From CAXBNB01 sp965267535 (GTDB lineage Bacteria; Bacteroidota; Bacteroidia; Cytophagales; Cyclobacteriaceae), in assembly GCA_965267535.1 (NCBI GenBank), contig OZ254082.1, positions 992,001 through 1,056,000 on the forward strand: a stretch of 64,000 nucleotides of DNA. Direction: 5' to 3'. Under the pieces are notes generated by a model, which saw only the letters and a program-made list of their open reading frames with translations, ran no database searches and was not told the DNA's origin. The number at the start of each line of letters is the position of its first letter. Positions within the stretch are counted from its first letter, which is position 1. Positions 28,063 to 37,100 of the stretch are shown here, one piece after another. The translations under genes and the position numbers were made by a program.

Positions 28063-30780
28063 ATGGGTAATAGATGTTTTTGGAATGACTGGAATAAAAC
28101 AGATAGAATAGGTTATCTGTTTTTTTTGTCTTTTGTAGCTATCGTTGCTGCTGTTTATTTGTGGTGCTGGGCTGGAGGGTATGATGTATCCATAGACTGG
28201 CTAGTGAATGGAAGTCTGACCAGTGTTGCGCCTGTAGTAGATGGTATTTCTGGCTTGAGTTCTTCTGCTTTTGAATTTACCAGTCAATTGTTTTTGGTTA
28301 ACCAAAAGGTACTTGGTAGTGGGTATGCTTTTACTACGATCAGTGTTTATTTGTATTTGATATTTGTTACAACGGGTTTGGTAGTGTGCCTGGCTGTCAG
28401 TTCTTTTTTGCCTCGTTTTTGGTTTATGGTAGCCATGGGCTTATTGATGGTTTTGCTCATTAGCTTACGTTTGGAGCTTATAGGATTATTTGGCATTTAT
28501 GATCAGACGGTAACTGTGTCTGTTTTTGCTCTATTTGCTGGTGTTTCGTATTATTTTAATAGTGTCAAGGCTGGCACAAGTTTAATATTCAGGATTGTTG
28601 TTTTTTCTGCTGTTACTGCGTTGTTAGCGGTTTTAATTTTCCTTTTTTCAAAATCAGTATCTCCTTTTTTGATTATAGCGAGCTATGCTTTTATTCCTTT
28701 CCTGCTGATAGCTATTCTTTTTGTTTTATTGGTTTCACATGAAGTTGTGTATGGTATTTTAAGAATATCTACAGGAAGTTCTGTGATGCTTAATTCGAAC
28801 AATACGAAACATTTTGTTGTATTATCTCTAGTGTACCTTTTGAATATAGCGATGGTACAGATGAGAAACTCCGGATTTATTGATTGGGATATCTACTATG
28901 TTGATGTGTTTGTTGTTTTTCTTATTTCATCTGTAATAGGTGTATGGGGTGTGCGAAGCAGAGAGGTTTTGTATTATAATATTTTACCATTTTATCCTTA
29001 TACTGCTTTTTTGTATTTAGGGATGATGATGTGTTGTTTTGGATTCATTTCTTTTCATTTTTATGAGGGTAATGACTTAGTTATAGAGGTGATAGAGGAT
29101 GCGATAGTATTTGGTCACCTTGGGTTTGGTGCTATGTTTTTTATTTACATTATAGCCAATTTCATAAACTATTTGTTGAAGAACTTGCCTGTATATAAGA
29201 TAGCTTATAAGGAAGATAATTTCCCATATTTTACTTCGCGACTTGCAGGATTGTTAGTAGTTGCTGCTTTGTACTACTCATCAAACGAAGTGCCTAAATA
29301 CCAGGGTATAGGGGCATTTTATAGTGGTATGGGTGATATGTATCAGCGTCTGGATAATTCAGAAAAAGCAAAAGCTATGTACGCTGAGAGTGCAATTTAT
29401 GGGGTTAATAATCATAAGGCAAACTATAATCTTGGGATGCTTGAGGCAAAAGCGGATGATAGGATTACGGGTTTTGATAGAGCAACTCAGAAAAAACCTT
29501 CTGCTTTTGCGTATGCAAATCTTGGACTAGAGTATGAAAGTGAAGGGAAGTTTTTTGATGCATTGTTTGCTTATCAGAAAGGGCTTAGTGTTTACCCTGA
29601 TAATGCTGCTTTGAAGAATAATCTGGCAATGATGTATGGTAAAACTCATGTGCTCGATTCTACTTTGTATTACCTGACTCAACTTTCTTCCGGCTCGTTT
29701 ATGAATGAGGTGATTTTGGCTAATTTGCTGTGTGTTTCTGCTACGCATCAAATTGATTACTTAAATTTTGTTGATTCAGCCAGAATTGCAAGTAATGAGC
29801 GGTATGACGTTGGTGCCAATGCAATTGCTCATTCGATAGTGACGGGGGAAGGAGAGCTACCAGGAAAGTTGATCTTACCTACTTCGTCCAGATTAAACCT
29901 AATTAAATATGCGTACGTTAATAATTTGGCTTTGTGGGCTTACAGTCACCCTGAGGATAGTGACACTGCTTTGAGGGTCCTGGGCTCGTATTTAATGGAT
30001 GAGCAAAATACTGATTATAAGGAGAGGTTATTGTTTCTTAAGGCGCTCGTTTTATATGTACAGGGCCATGTCGGAGAGGCTTTTTCTATTTTGAAAAACC
30101 TTACTCATACAAGTTCTATCCCAGGGTATTATAGTACATTGCTAGGGGTGTGGTCTATCCAGCAAGGGCAACCTAAGTTGGCTTTTGACTTTTTCGATAT
30201 TGCAGAGGAACACAAACTGGATATAACAGACAATTATAAAGCTTTGACTTTAGCTATGATGGGAAGTGAGGGTGAATTGGCTGATCTACTGGCTTCAATG
30301 AGATCAAAGGGGGATTCGTCGCTGACCTATCAGCGTATTGAAGAGGCTATGGAAAGACCTACCCTGAGACAGAAGCAAGCTACTGTAAATAGAAAGCACA
30401 TCGACGGGATGATAGAGAATGCTCGTGACCTTACGGCTAAGGGAAATCTGGCTGAGGCCGAAAAAATATATTCATCGCTGGGAGCGATGAATCCTTTTCA
30501 CGATGGAGCAGTTTTGGCTGTTGCAGATTTTTATTCTCAAAAAGACGAGACCAAAGCTTATGATGTTTTGGTAAAGGCTATTGATGTAAATCCATATTCA
30601 GAGAATTTGATCAAGCGTTATATCGATCAATGCTTTGCTATGAACTTGGTGAATTATGCAGAAACAGGTTTGTTGATGCTATTGGATGTAATGGACAAAC
30701 AGACGTTTTCTGCTTACGAGCAAGCTTTTGATTTACGTAAAGCGGAAGTGATCTCCTTGCAGGGGGAGTGGGTCGAATAA
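28063..30780 (+). CDS. Large polytopic membrane protein with C-terminal TPR repeats, function unknown
   Basis: 905 residues. The first 400 or so contain about 10 hydrophobic segments (for example IGYLFFLSFVAIVAAVYLW, VYLYLIFVTTGLVVCLAV, FWFMVAMGLLMVLLISLRL, FLIIASYAFIPFLLIAILFV, YLGMMMCCFGFISFHFY). The rest is soluble and helical, with tetratricopeptide-like repeats: IGAFYSGMGDMYQRLDNSEKAKAMY (about 421-445), AYANLGLEYESEGKFFDALF (about 484-503) and further weaker units such as NLAEAEKIYSSLGAMNPF near residue 800. No catalytic motif, no cysteine pattern and no known family were recognised. It stands alone after the rRNA operon, convergent with a DUF1684 gene 2 bases beyond its stop. A cell-envelope scaffolding or assembly role is only a guess from the architecture. 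Confidence 0.85.
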   Translation: MGNRCFWNDWNKTDRIGYLFFLSFVAIVAAVYLWCWAGGYDVSIDWLVNGSLTSVAPVVDGISGLSSSAFEFTSQLFLVNQKVLGSGYAFTTISVYLYLIFVTTGLVVCLAVSSFLPRFWFMVAMGLLMVLLISLRLELIGLFGIYDQTVTVSVFALFAGVSYYFNSVKAGTSLIFRIVVFSAVTALLAVLIFLFSKSVSPFLIIASYAFIPFLLIAILFVLLVSHEVVYGILRISTGSSVMLNSNNTKHFVVLSLVYLLNIAMVQMRNSGFIDWDIYYVDVFVVFLISSVIGVWGVRSREVLYYNILPFYPYTAFLYLGMMMCCFGFISFHFYEGNDLVIEVIEDAIVFGHLGFGAMFFIYIIANFINYLLKNLPVYKIAYKEDNFPYFTSRLAGLLVVAALYYSSNEVPKYQGIGAFYSGMGDMYQRLDNSEKAKAMYAESAIYGVNNHKANYNLGMLEAKADDRITGFDRATQKKPSAFAYANLGLEYESEGKFFDALFAYQKGLSVYPDNAALKNNLAMMYGKTHVLDSTLYYLTQLSSGSFMNEVILANLLCVSATHQIDYLNFVDSARIASNERYDVGANAIAHSIVTGEGELPGKLILPTSSRLNLIKYAYVNNLALWAYSHPEDSDTALRVLGSYLMDEQNTDYKERLLFLKALVLYVQGHVGEAFSILKNLTHTSSIPGYYSTLLGVWSIQQGQPKLAFDFFDIAEEHKLDITDNYKALTLAMMGSEGELADLLASMRSKGDSSLTYQRIEEAMERPTLRQKQATVNRKHIDGMIENARDLTAKGNLAEAEKIYSSLGAMNPFHDGAVLAVADFYSQKDETKAYDVLVKAIDVNPYSENLIKRYIDQCFAMNLVNYAETGLLMLLDVMDKQTFSAYEQAFDLRKAEVISLQGEWVE

Positions 30781-30782
30781 GT

Positions 30783-31397
30783 TTAGTATTCGTGGTAGTT
30801 TTTTTCTCCAGCCTCTATGGCAATGGGTAATATGTTTTCCGCAGGAGGAAACGGACAAGTAAAGCTTTCGTTGTAGGCGCAATAAGGGTTGTACGCCAGA
30901 TTGAAGTCAATTTCGATACTGGATGCGTTTTTAAAATCCAGGTCAAGATATCTTCCTGCTCCGTACGTAGATGCTCCGCTGGTATTGTCTGCAAACGCTG
31001 TAAAAATCGGCTCTTTTTTACCTGTGTTCGCTTTTTTGAGCAGTAATAAGCGTAGTGGTTGATCGTCTATTGTGAAGTGTGCGTATGCATACTTTAAGTA
31101 TTTTTCATTTTGACCTGTCGATGTGGCCAAACTTAAATACGACCTTTTTTCCAGCTTTTCTATTCTTGCCCTTACTTTGAATTTGGGATTTGGTGGAAAA
31201 TATTTTAGACCTTTGAACGGCAGGGTGTCATTGATAAAGGGAGATTCAGCTGATGTTGTCATGTACTCGTGCTTCTCCTTTCGAACTTCTTCTATTTCTG
31301 CCAGATACTCTTCTACAGGTTGTTCGGACGATTGGGAAAAGTAGACCGTAGCTGCAATAGCAAACAGTACCAGAGGTATCAAAATGTTTTTTTTCAT
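30783..31397 (-). CDS. DUF1684 family protein
   Basis: 204 residues with an N-terminal hydrophobic signal or anchor (KKNILIPLVLFAIAATVYFS, no lipobox Cys). The C-terminal signature is DFNLAYNPYCAYNESFTCPF with PAENILPIAIEAGEK, the hallmark of DUF1684, together with GRYLDLDF and the FKGLKYFPPNPKFKV segment. The biochemical role of this family is not established. It overlaps the radC stop by 4 bases (ATGA), so it is translationally coupled to radC on the minus strand. Confidence 0.88.
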   Translation of the reverse strand: MKKNILIPLVLFAIAATVYFSQSSEQPVEEYLAEIEEVRKEKHEYMTTSAESPFINDTLPFKGLKYFPPNPKFKVRARIEKLEKRSYLSLATSTGQNEKYLKYAYAHFTIDDQPLRLLLLKKANTGKKEPIFTAFADNTSGASTYGAGRYLDLDFKNASSIEIDFNLAYNPYCAYNESFTCPFPPAENILPIAIEAGEKNYHEY

Positions 31398-32089
31398 AAC
31401 AAAAATTCGTCTAAAAAGCTGTAATATCCTTCGTTTGTAAAGATAATATGATCGAGCACGTCAATGTCTAAGAGTCTGGCTGAATCTTTGATTTTTTTAG
31501 TCAATTTCAAATCTGCATGGCTGGGTTTTAGGCTGCCCGAAGGGTGATTGTGGACCAGAATAATCGAACAAGCTAGCTCCTCAAGGGCTCTTTTGAAGAT
31601 GAGGCGAACATCAGCAATGGTGCCTGTAATGCCGCCAGAGCTAAAGGCTTCTTTTTTTATTACTTTGTTGGCTCTATTGAGAAAGATAACCCAAAACTCT
31701 TCATGGTTCAGGTCCATGAGTTCAGGTTTCATTAGGTCATAGATTTGTTTGGAGCTTTGGATTTTGATAGGTTCGTTTGTCAGGCTTTCTTTTCTCCTTC
31801 GGCCTATTTCCAGAGCACTGATTATATTGACGGCTTTCGCTTCTCCGATACCATTAAACTTTGTAAGTTCTTTTATCGACATTTTGGCCAGCATGTTTAG
31901 GTCATAATTTACACTGCTGAGTAATTGACGGGCGAGCTCTACAGCTGAGAGTGAGCGGCTGCCCGACCCGAGTAGAATCGCTATGAGTTCTACGTCTGTT
32001 AACGTTGCTTTGCCTTTTAGCACAAGTTTTTCTCTTGGGCGGTCTTCTTCGGCCCACTGGCGTATCGATAGGTTGTTGGTGTAGATCAT
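31394..32089 (-). CDS. radC: RadC family JAB-domain protein
   Basis: 231 residues. N-terminal helix-hairpin-helix-like part (RPREKLVLKGKATLTDVELIAILLGSG ... LTKFNGIGEAKAVNIISALE) and C-terminal JAB/MPN domain with the metal motif HNHPSGSLKPSHADLKLT (HxHPSG-x7-D). The name DNA repair protein RadC is historical and its repair role is disputed; the fold suggests a metalloprotease-like or nuclease-like function. First gene of a two-gene operon with the DUF1684 gene. Confidence 0.93.
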   Translation of the reverse strand: MIYTNNLSIRQWAEEDRPREKLVLKGKATLTDVELIAILLGSGSRSLSAVELARQLLSSVNYDLNMLAKMSIKELTKFNGIGEAKAVNIISALEIGRRRKESLTNEPIKIQSSKQIYDLMKPELMDLNHEEFWVIFLNRANKVIKKEAFSSGGITGTIADVRLIFKRALEELACSIILVHNHPSGSLKPSHADLKLTKKIKDSARLLDIDVLDHIIFTNEGYYSFLDEFLL

Positions 32090-32189
32090 AAAGGGTAGTT
32101 GGGAGTGTGTGTCTTTATTTCGGTTATTAAAATACTATTTTTTCATGGTTTTGCTTCTTTTTTAGAAGAAAAAGCCTTCGAAACAGGAA

Positions 32190-32876
32190 ATGTCGTCGCT
32201 TAATAATCTGCATGATACGACAAATCCATATTTGGGATTTTTTCACAAAGGGTGTAAGTTTGGTAGTTGTCCGAAATGGCAGCTCAGACATAATCACGTT
32301 TTTTTGAAGGATAAACTACTACTACAGCAAGTCGCTAAAGGGGATGAGCAGGCGTATAAAATGCTCTATGACCGATACTGGGAAGTATTGTATAGGGTGG
32401 CCTATTGTAAAGTGGGGTCGGCTGAAGTGGCTAAAGAACTTGTACAGGATTTGTTTGTGGATTTGTGGTTTAAGCGAGAAAACCTGAGCAACATTAAAGA
32501 GGCCCGATTATACTTGATAGGTGCTCTGAAGTATGCTGTATTGGATTATATCAGGAAGCAGACGGTACGAGACAAGTATGTAAAGGAAGTGATGAATACT
32601 GTTTTGCGTAATGATTTTGATTGTTTCGAAAATGTTTCTTTCAATGAAACTCAGCATATAATTTTTGAACAGATAGAGCAGCTTCCTCTACAATGCAAAA
32701 AAGTATTTAAACTCAGTAGGTTCGAACATCTTTCGGTAAAAGATATTGCTATCCGACTGGAGTTGTCCCCTAAGACCGTAGAAAATCATATCGGAAGAGC
32801 CTTGCGTATACTCAAAACCGGACTAAAAGAGCAACGTGCTCACCTTGAGGTGTTTATCCTTCTTTTTATGTGGTAG
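32190..32876 (+). CDS. ECF RNA polymerase sigma factor of locus A (FecI-like)
   Basis: 228 residues. Region 2 is QQVAKGDEQAYKMLYDRYWE ... ELVQDLFVDLWFKREN (about 46-90); region 4 is EQIEQLPLQCKKVFKLSRFE ... ALSPKTVENHIGRAL-like LELSPKTVENHIGRALRILK (about 160-210). The closing FILLFMW tail is typical of Bacteroidota ECF factors paired with FecR. The first 38 residues are not conserved and rich in Cys, His and Trp; a TTG at 32304 is an alternative start that would give a normal-length factor. The next gene is its likely anti-sigma, followed by SusC/SusD, the standard glycan-sensing order. Confidence 0.9.
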   Translation: MSSLNNLHDTTNPYLGFFHKGCKFGSCPKWQLRHNHVFLKDKLLLQQVAKGDEQAYKMLYDRYWEVLYRVAYCKVGSAEVAKELVQDLFVDLWFKRENLSNIKEARLYLIGALKYAVLDYIRKQTVRDKYVKEVMNTVLRNDFDCFENVSFNETQHIIFEQIEQLPLQCKKVFKLSRFEHLSVKDIAIRLELSPKTVENHIGRALRILKTGLKEQRAHLEVFILLFMW

Positions 32877-33002
32877 TAATTTGCTTGCAAAAGCATAGGA
32901 ATTGAAAAAGTCCAAAAAAATACCGGATGAGTTGAGGGATTTTTTGTGCAGACACGACTTCACTATTACAGGCTCTTTATGCTGAGCCCAAATCGAAGAA
33001 AA

Positions 33003-33998
33003 ATGAATTTACACAAGAAACGTATTGAACAGATTATTGACGAGTTCTTTCAAGGGAAAGAATCTCGTGTAGGGAGAGAACTGTTCAATAGTTGGTATGA
33101 CGACCTTCCAAATAACATGCCAGAAGCGGATTCTCCCGAGAAAGTAAAAAAAGAAATTTTTGACAATGTAAAACGAAAAGTATCTGTAAAAGACCCATCG
33201 TTTTTCAATGGCTATGCGAAAAAAAGCAAGTCTATGTGGCCAGCAGTGCTTATGAAAGTGGCAGCATCGGTGTTGCTGGTCATCAGTGTGGGAGTGGCTT
33301 ATTACTACCATCAGGCAGAGACAAGACCGGTGGCAGACACGATTGTAGAAAAGGTGCGAGTAAATGAACGTGGGGAACGATCAACTTTTCGCTTACCGGA
33401 TGGTACTATTGTGAAGCTCAATGCTGATAGTAAGCTGACCATACTCAGTGATTATGGCAGCCAAAAGCGGGAAGTGTTTCTTGAAGGAGAGGCATTTTTT
33501 GATGTTTACGAAGACCCTCAAAGGCCTTTTAAAGTTCATACAGGCGAGGTAACGACTACCGCTTTGGGTACTTCATTTAATGTGAGAGCTTTTGACACGG
33601 ACACTGAAAGCAGAAGGGTAGAGGTGTCGTTGGTTACGGGTAAGGTTAGGATATCCGGCAACAATGCCCGGGCTGTGCTGCAGCCCGGAGAGCAGGTAGT
33701 TGTCAACAGTGACCGCTTTGTCAAGCAATCCTTCGATAGCGAAAAGGTATTGGCATGGAAAGAAGGTTTTGTTTGCTTTAACGATACGGGATTTTTACAA
33801 ATAGCAAACGAATTGGAGAGGTGGTATGATGTAGATATCGAAATAGCAGGGTTGGATAGCGACAAGGCCAATCGACTGAAGGGAACCGGTAGGTTCAATA
33901 CTCAAAAACAAACACTCAAAGCAGTATTGGAGGTGTTAAGCCACTCCATGCATTTTGATTATACCATTGAAAACAAGAAGGTAATCATTAATTTTTAA
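33003..33998 (+). CDS. FecR-family anti-sigma factor of locus A
   Basis: 331 residues from ATG 33003 (an upstream in-frame ATG at 32946 gives a poor N-terminus). Cytoplasmic sigma-binding part with FFQGKESRVGRELFNSWYDD (about 13-32), one membrane segment (AVLMKVAASVLLVISVGVAYYY, about 80-101), periplasmic FecR domain (GERSTFRLPDGTIVKLNADS, FLEGEAFFDV, ALGTSFNVRAF) and the C-terminal DUF4974-type domain (FNDTGFLQIANELERWYDVD ... LEVLSHSMHFDYTIENKKVI). It transmits the SusC STN signal to the ECF factor encoded upstream. Confidence 0.93.
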   Translation: MNLHKKRIEQIIDEFFQGKESRVGRELFNSWYDDLPNNMPEADSPEKVKKEIFDNVKRKVSVKDPSFFNGYAKKSKSMWPAVLMKVAASVLLVISVGVAYYYHQAETRPVADTIVEKVRVNERGERSTFRLPDGTIVKLNADSKLTILSDYGSQKREVFLEGEAFFDVYEDPQRPFKVHTGEVTTTALGTSFNVRAFDTDTESRRVEVSLVTGKVRISGNNARAVLQPGEQVVVNSDRFVKQSFDSEKVLAWKEGFVCFNDTGFLQIANELERWYDVDIEIAGLDSDKANRLKGTGRFNTQKQTLKAVLEVLSHSMHFDYTIENKKVIINF

Positions 33999-34033
33999 TC
34001 AAACTAATACTATGCTAAAGTTGAATACAAGCT

Positions 34034-34137
34034 AAAAAAATACCCCAACTGCCAGACAATTGGGGTAAAAATGTGAAATCCTGAAGTCCATTTTCCACAA
34101 TTTTTTCAGGATGAGCAAAACATATGTTTCACTATAC
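34034..34137 (-). ncRNA. Candidate antisense RNA at the SusC leader of locus A
   Basis: Inferred from two signals. A minus-strand -7 box TACTTTTG lies at 34151-34144, overlapping the SusC start. About 85-95 bases further along the minus strand is an 8-bp stem TACCCCAA/TTGGGGTA (34041-34048 and 34060-34067) followed by seven T, a classic intrinsic terminator that has no U tract on the plus strand. The predicted RNA is about 100 nt and fully complementary to the SusC mRNA leader. A clear -33 element was not found. The same layout occurs in loci B and C. Confidence 0.5.
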
Positions 34138-34150
34138 ACAATACAAAAGT

Positions 34151-37100
34151 ATGAAAAAATCTATACTTAGGTTACTTCTTATGACCACTAAATACACCTT
34201 ATATGGGCTATTTATGCAGGCTTTGTTTTTAAGCGTGCTTTACGCTCATGAGGGAAAAGCACAGTACAAGAGCGCCAATGAGATATACATATCGCATACT
34301 AAAAACAATCCGACGCTTTTGGAGGTGTTTGAGTTGATAGAAACTCAGACTGAACTTGAAGTTTTTTATGTAAAAGATGATCTGGATCAGAATGCCATCA
34401 TCAAACTGGGACATGGAAAACAGCGATCCGTATACGATCTGTTGGTAGATGTATCCAAACAAGCAAAAATTAAATTCAGGCAGGTTAATAATATCATTTC
34501 AGCCTCGCCAATGAAAATGTCCCTGAAAAAAACCAATAAGCCGGTAGAGATTGTTCTTAGCGATATTACAGTATCAGGTAAGGTGACGGACAACAATGGA
34601 GAAAGCCTGCCGGGAGTAAATGTGCTCATCAAAGGTACCACTCTGGGGGTAGTAACTAACCTGGAGGGTAAATACAAACTGGATGTGCCTGAAAATGCAA
34701 CACTTGTGTTTTCATCTATTGGCTACCTCTCTCAGGAAGTGGCCGTATCCGGGCGTACGGTTGTGGATATCGCTTTGTCGGAAGATGCCAGAGAACTGGA
34801 AGAAGTAGTGGTAACAGCCATGGGTGTAGCCCGAGATAGAAAGTCGCTGGGGTATGCCATCAGTAAAGTAGAGGGGAAGGATCTGGTAAAAGCAGGTAAT
34901 CCGGTAAACCCATTTAGTATTTTACAGGGACGAGCTTCGGGGGTGAATGTACGCCAATCTGTGTCTGGTCCTACCGGGGGAGTAGAGATAAACATAAGAG
35001 GAACGAACGCATTGGAGTTTGAAGCAAATACCAGACCGTTGTTCGTAATAGACGGTGTGCCCATGTATGATACAGAGAGTACTACCAATGCCTCGGGGGG
35101 TAACGCAGAACGACAGGGAGATTATGGAAGTGGTATCAACGATTTGAATGCTCTGGACATAGAATCGATAGAAGTGCTAAAAGGAGCCAAAGCTTCGGTG
35201 CTGTATGGTAGCGCTGGTGGCAATGGAGTGGTGTTGATTACTACTAAAAAAGGAAAAAAGACCAAGGGTTTTGGTGTGGATATCAACTATCAGTATTCCA
35301 TAGAAAGACCTAGAAATTACATTGATTTTCAGAATGAGTTTGGATCCGGATGGAATGAATACGATGAAGCTTATCTGGATATAGACGGAGTAGAAACGAG
35401 GGTGCAAAATACAGCGGCAGCTAGTTTTGGGCCAGCATTTGAAGGCAATGAAGACGTGCAGATGCTGTATTGGGATGGAGTAACTCGCCCTTACCGTGCC
35501 TACCCCAACAACTATATGTTTTTCTATGAAAATGGTCATACACAGAGTACCAATGTAGCCGTAAGCAATGGCGGGGAATACGGAAACACCCGTTTTTCGT
35601 ACACAAACTACGATTATCAGGGTATTGTTCCTGATTTTTTTCAGAAGAAAAACACACTCAGCTTTGCCGGTAAATTGAACATATCGCCCAAAGTGACACT
35701 TGACTTTTCTTCCAATTTTTACAGTGTAAAAACACAAAACAGAATAACCGAGTGGGCAGTAGGTATGGTAAATGGGCTGAATAGAGACGCTCCCTACGAG
35801 GAGTTGATGGCCAATGGTAAATACAAAGTGACAGACCCTAACGATCCTAATTTTGGCTATTTCTATACCGACGAATACAGAGACTTTTTTGATCCGGATT
35901 ATGTAGATGGCATACTTCAGCAGTATTACCCTCAAAGTCCTATGGCAAGGCACCTTTACCATAGAGAAAACAACCGATATGTAGATGAAAAGTCGCACCT
36001 GATATCATCGATACGCCCCACGGTGTATTTTACGGATTGGTTGTACTTTGTAGGTCAGGCCAGTATTGATCAAACCTATACCGATATAGAAAACAAAGAG
36101 AGGCCGCTAGCAGTAGATCCGGTTATTTTAGGCGGAGAGTATAGAGTACAAAAAGAAAAAGCTCTGAATCAGGAGTACCGTGCGTTTTTGAATTTTGATA
36201 AGGCGGTGCTGGACGATCGTTTAAAAGTGTTTGTAATGGGGGGTACTGCGTACAGCAAGCAATACAGAGATAAACTCTATGCAGGCATTTCTGCTCAGCC
36301 TGGCAACACGGGCTTTACGTATCCGGATTGGTATAACCTCGGCAATCAGGTGGTGGATATAGATGGTAATGTGTGGCCGGATAACGGTAATGAAATTGGT
36401 AATGTGAGAGGATTTACCACAGATGTGCGTAAATCATTTAGCTACATAGGATTAGCTACTCTTACCTGGGACAATATTTATACCCTGGAGTTGAATGCCA
36501 GAAATGACAAGTCGTCGACACTGGACCCTGCTAACAATTCGTATTTTTATTCGGGAGCCGCCTTTACGTGGAATTTTACCAGCCTGGCTAAAAATGTACT
36601 CCCTGTAGTAGAATTTGGTAAACTGAGGATGTCTTATGCTGATGTAGGACGAGATGCCCCCAGTACATACTTTGCTACACAGAGCCTGCAGGCAGGCAGC
36701 CTTGTAAATGGCACAGATGCCTTGAGGGTTTCAGTGCCATCATCACTTTTTGGGGGAGTTATACGTCCGGAAAGAAAAAGAGAATTTGAGATAGGTACTG
36801 AAATGAATTTCTTTAAGGGAAATCGTCTGTCCCTTGATTTTTCCTACTACAACAACCATGTGTACGACCAGATCATGTCTGTACAGTTGACACAGACTAG
36901 TGGGGCTACTTCGATAAAGCTAAACGCAGGAGACGTACAAAACTGGGGATTTGAAGTAGGGCTGAATGGTACGCCTATTCAGAAAAACAATCTACGCTGG
37001 GATTTGAGTTTAACCATGGCCAGCCAGCACAACAAGATTGTAGAGTTGTTTCCGGGTTTGCCGAAAAAGGTCATTACCAATGTAGGGCATGGTATTCAGG

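Noticed and set aside
34041..34067. Reading the FecR-SusC hairpin as a plus-strand attenuator
   Set aside because: There is no T run after the stem on the plus strand in any of the three loci, whereas each has a 7-8 A tract before it; the minus-strand reading fits better. A plus-strand structural role is not excluded.
34152..34180. A -33 TTTG for the minus-strand promoters
   Set aside because: No TTTG or TTG was found at 19-22 bases in any of the three loci; the antisense promoters rest on the -7 box and context only.
35177..35998. 273-codon minus-strand frame inside the locus A SusC gene
   Set aside because: It is a shadow of the SusC coding frame; codon pattern and homology clearly support the plus-strand receptor.
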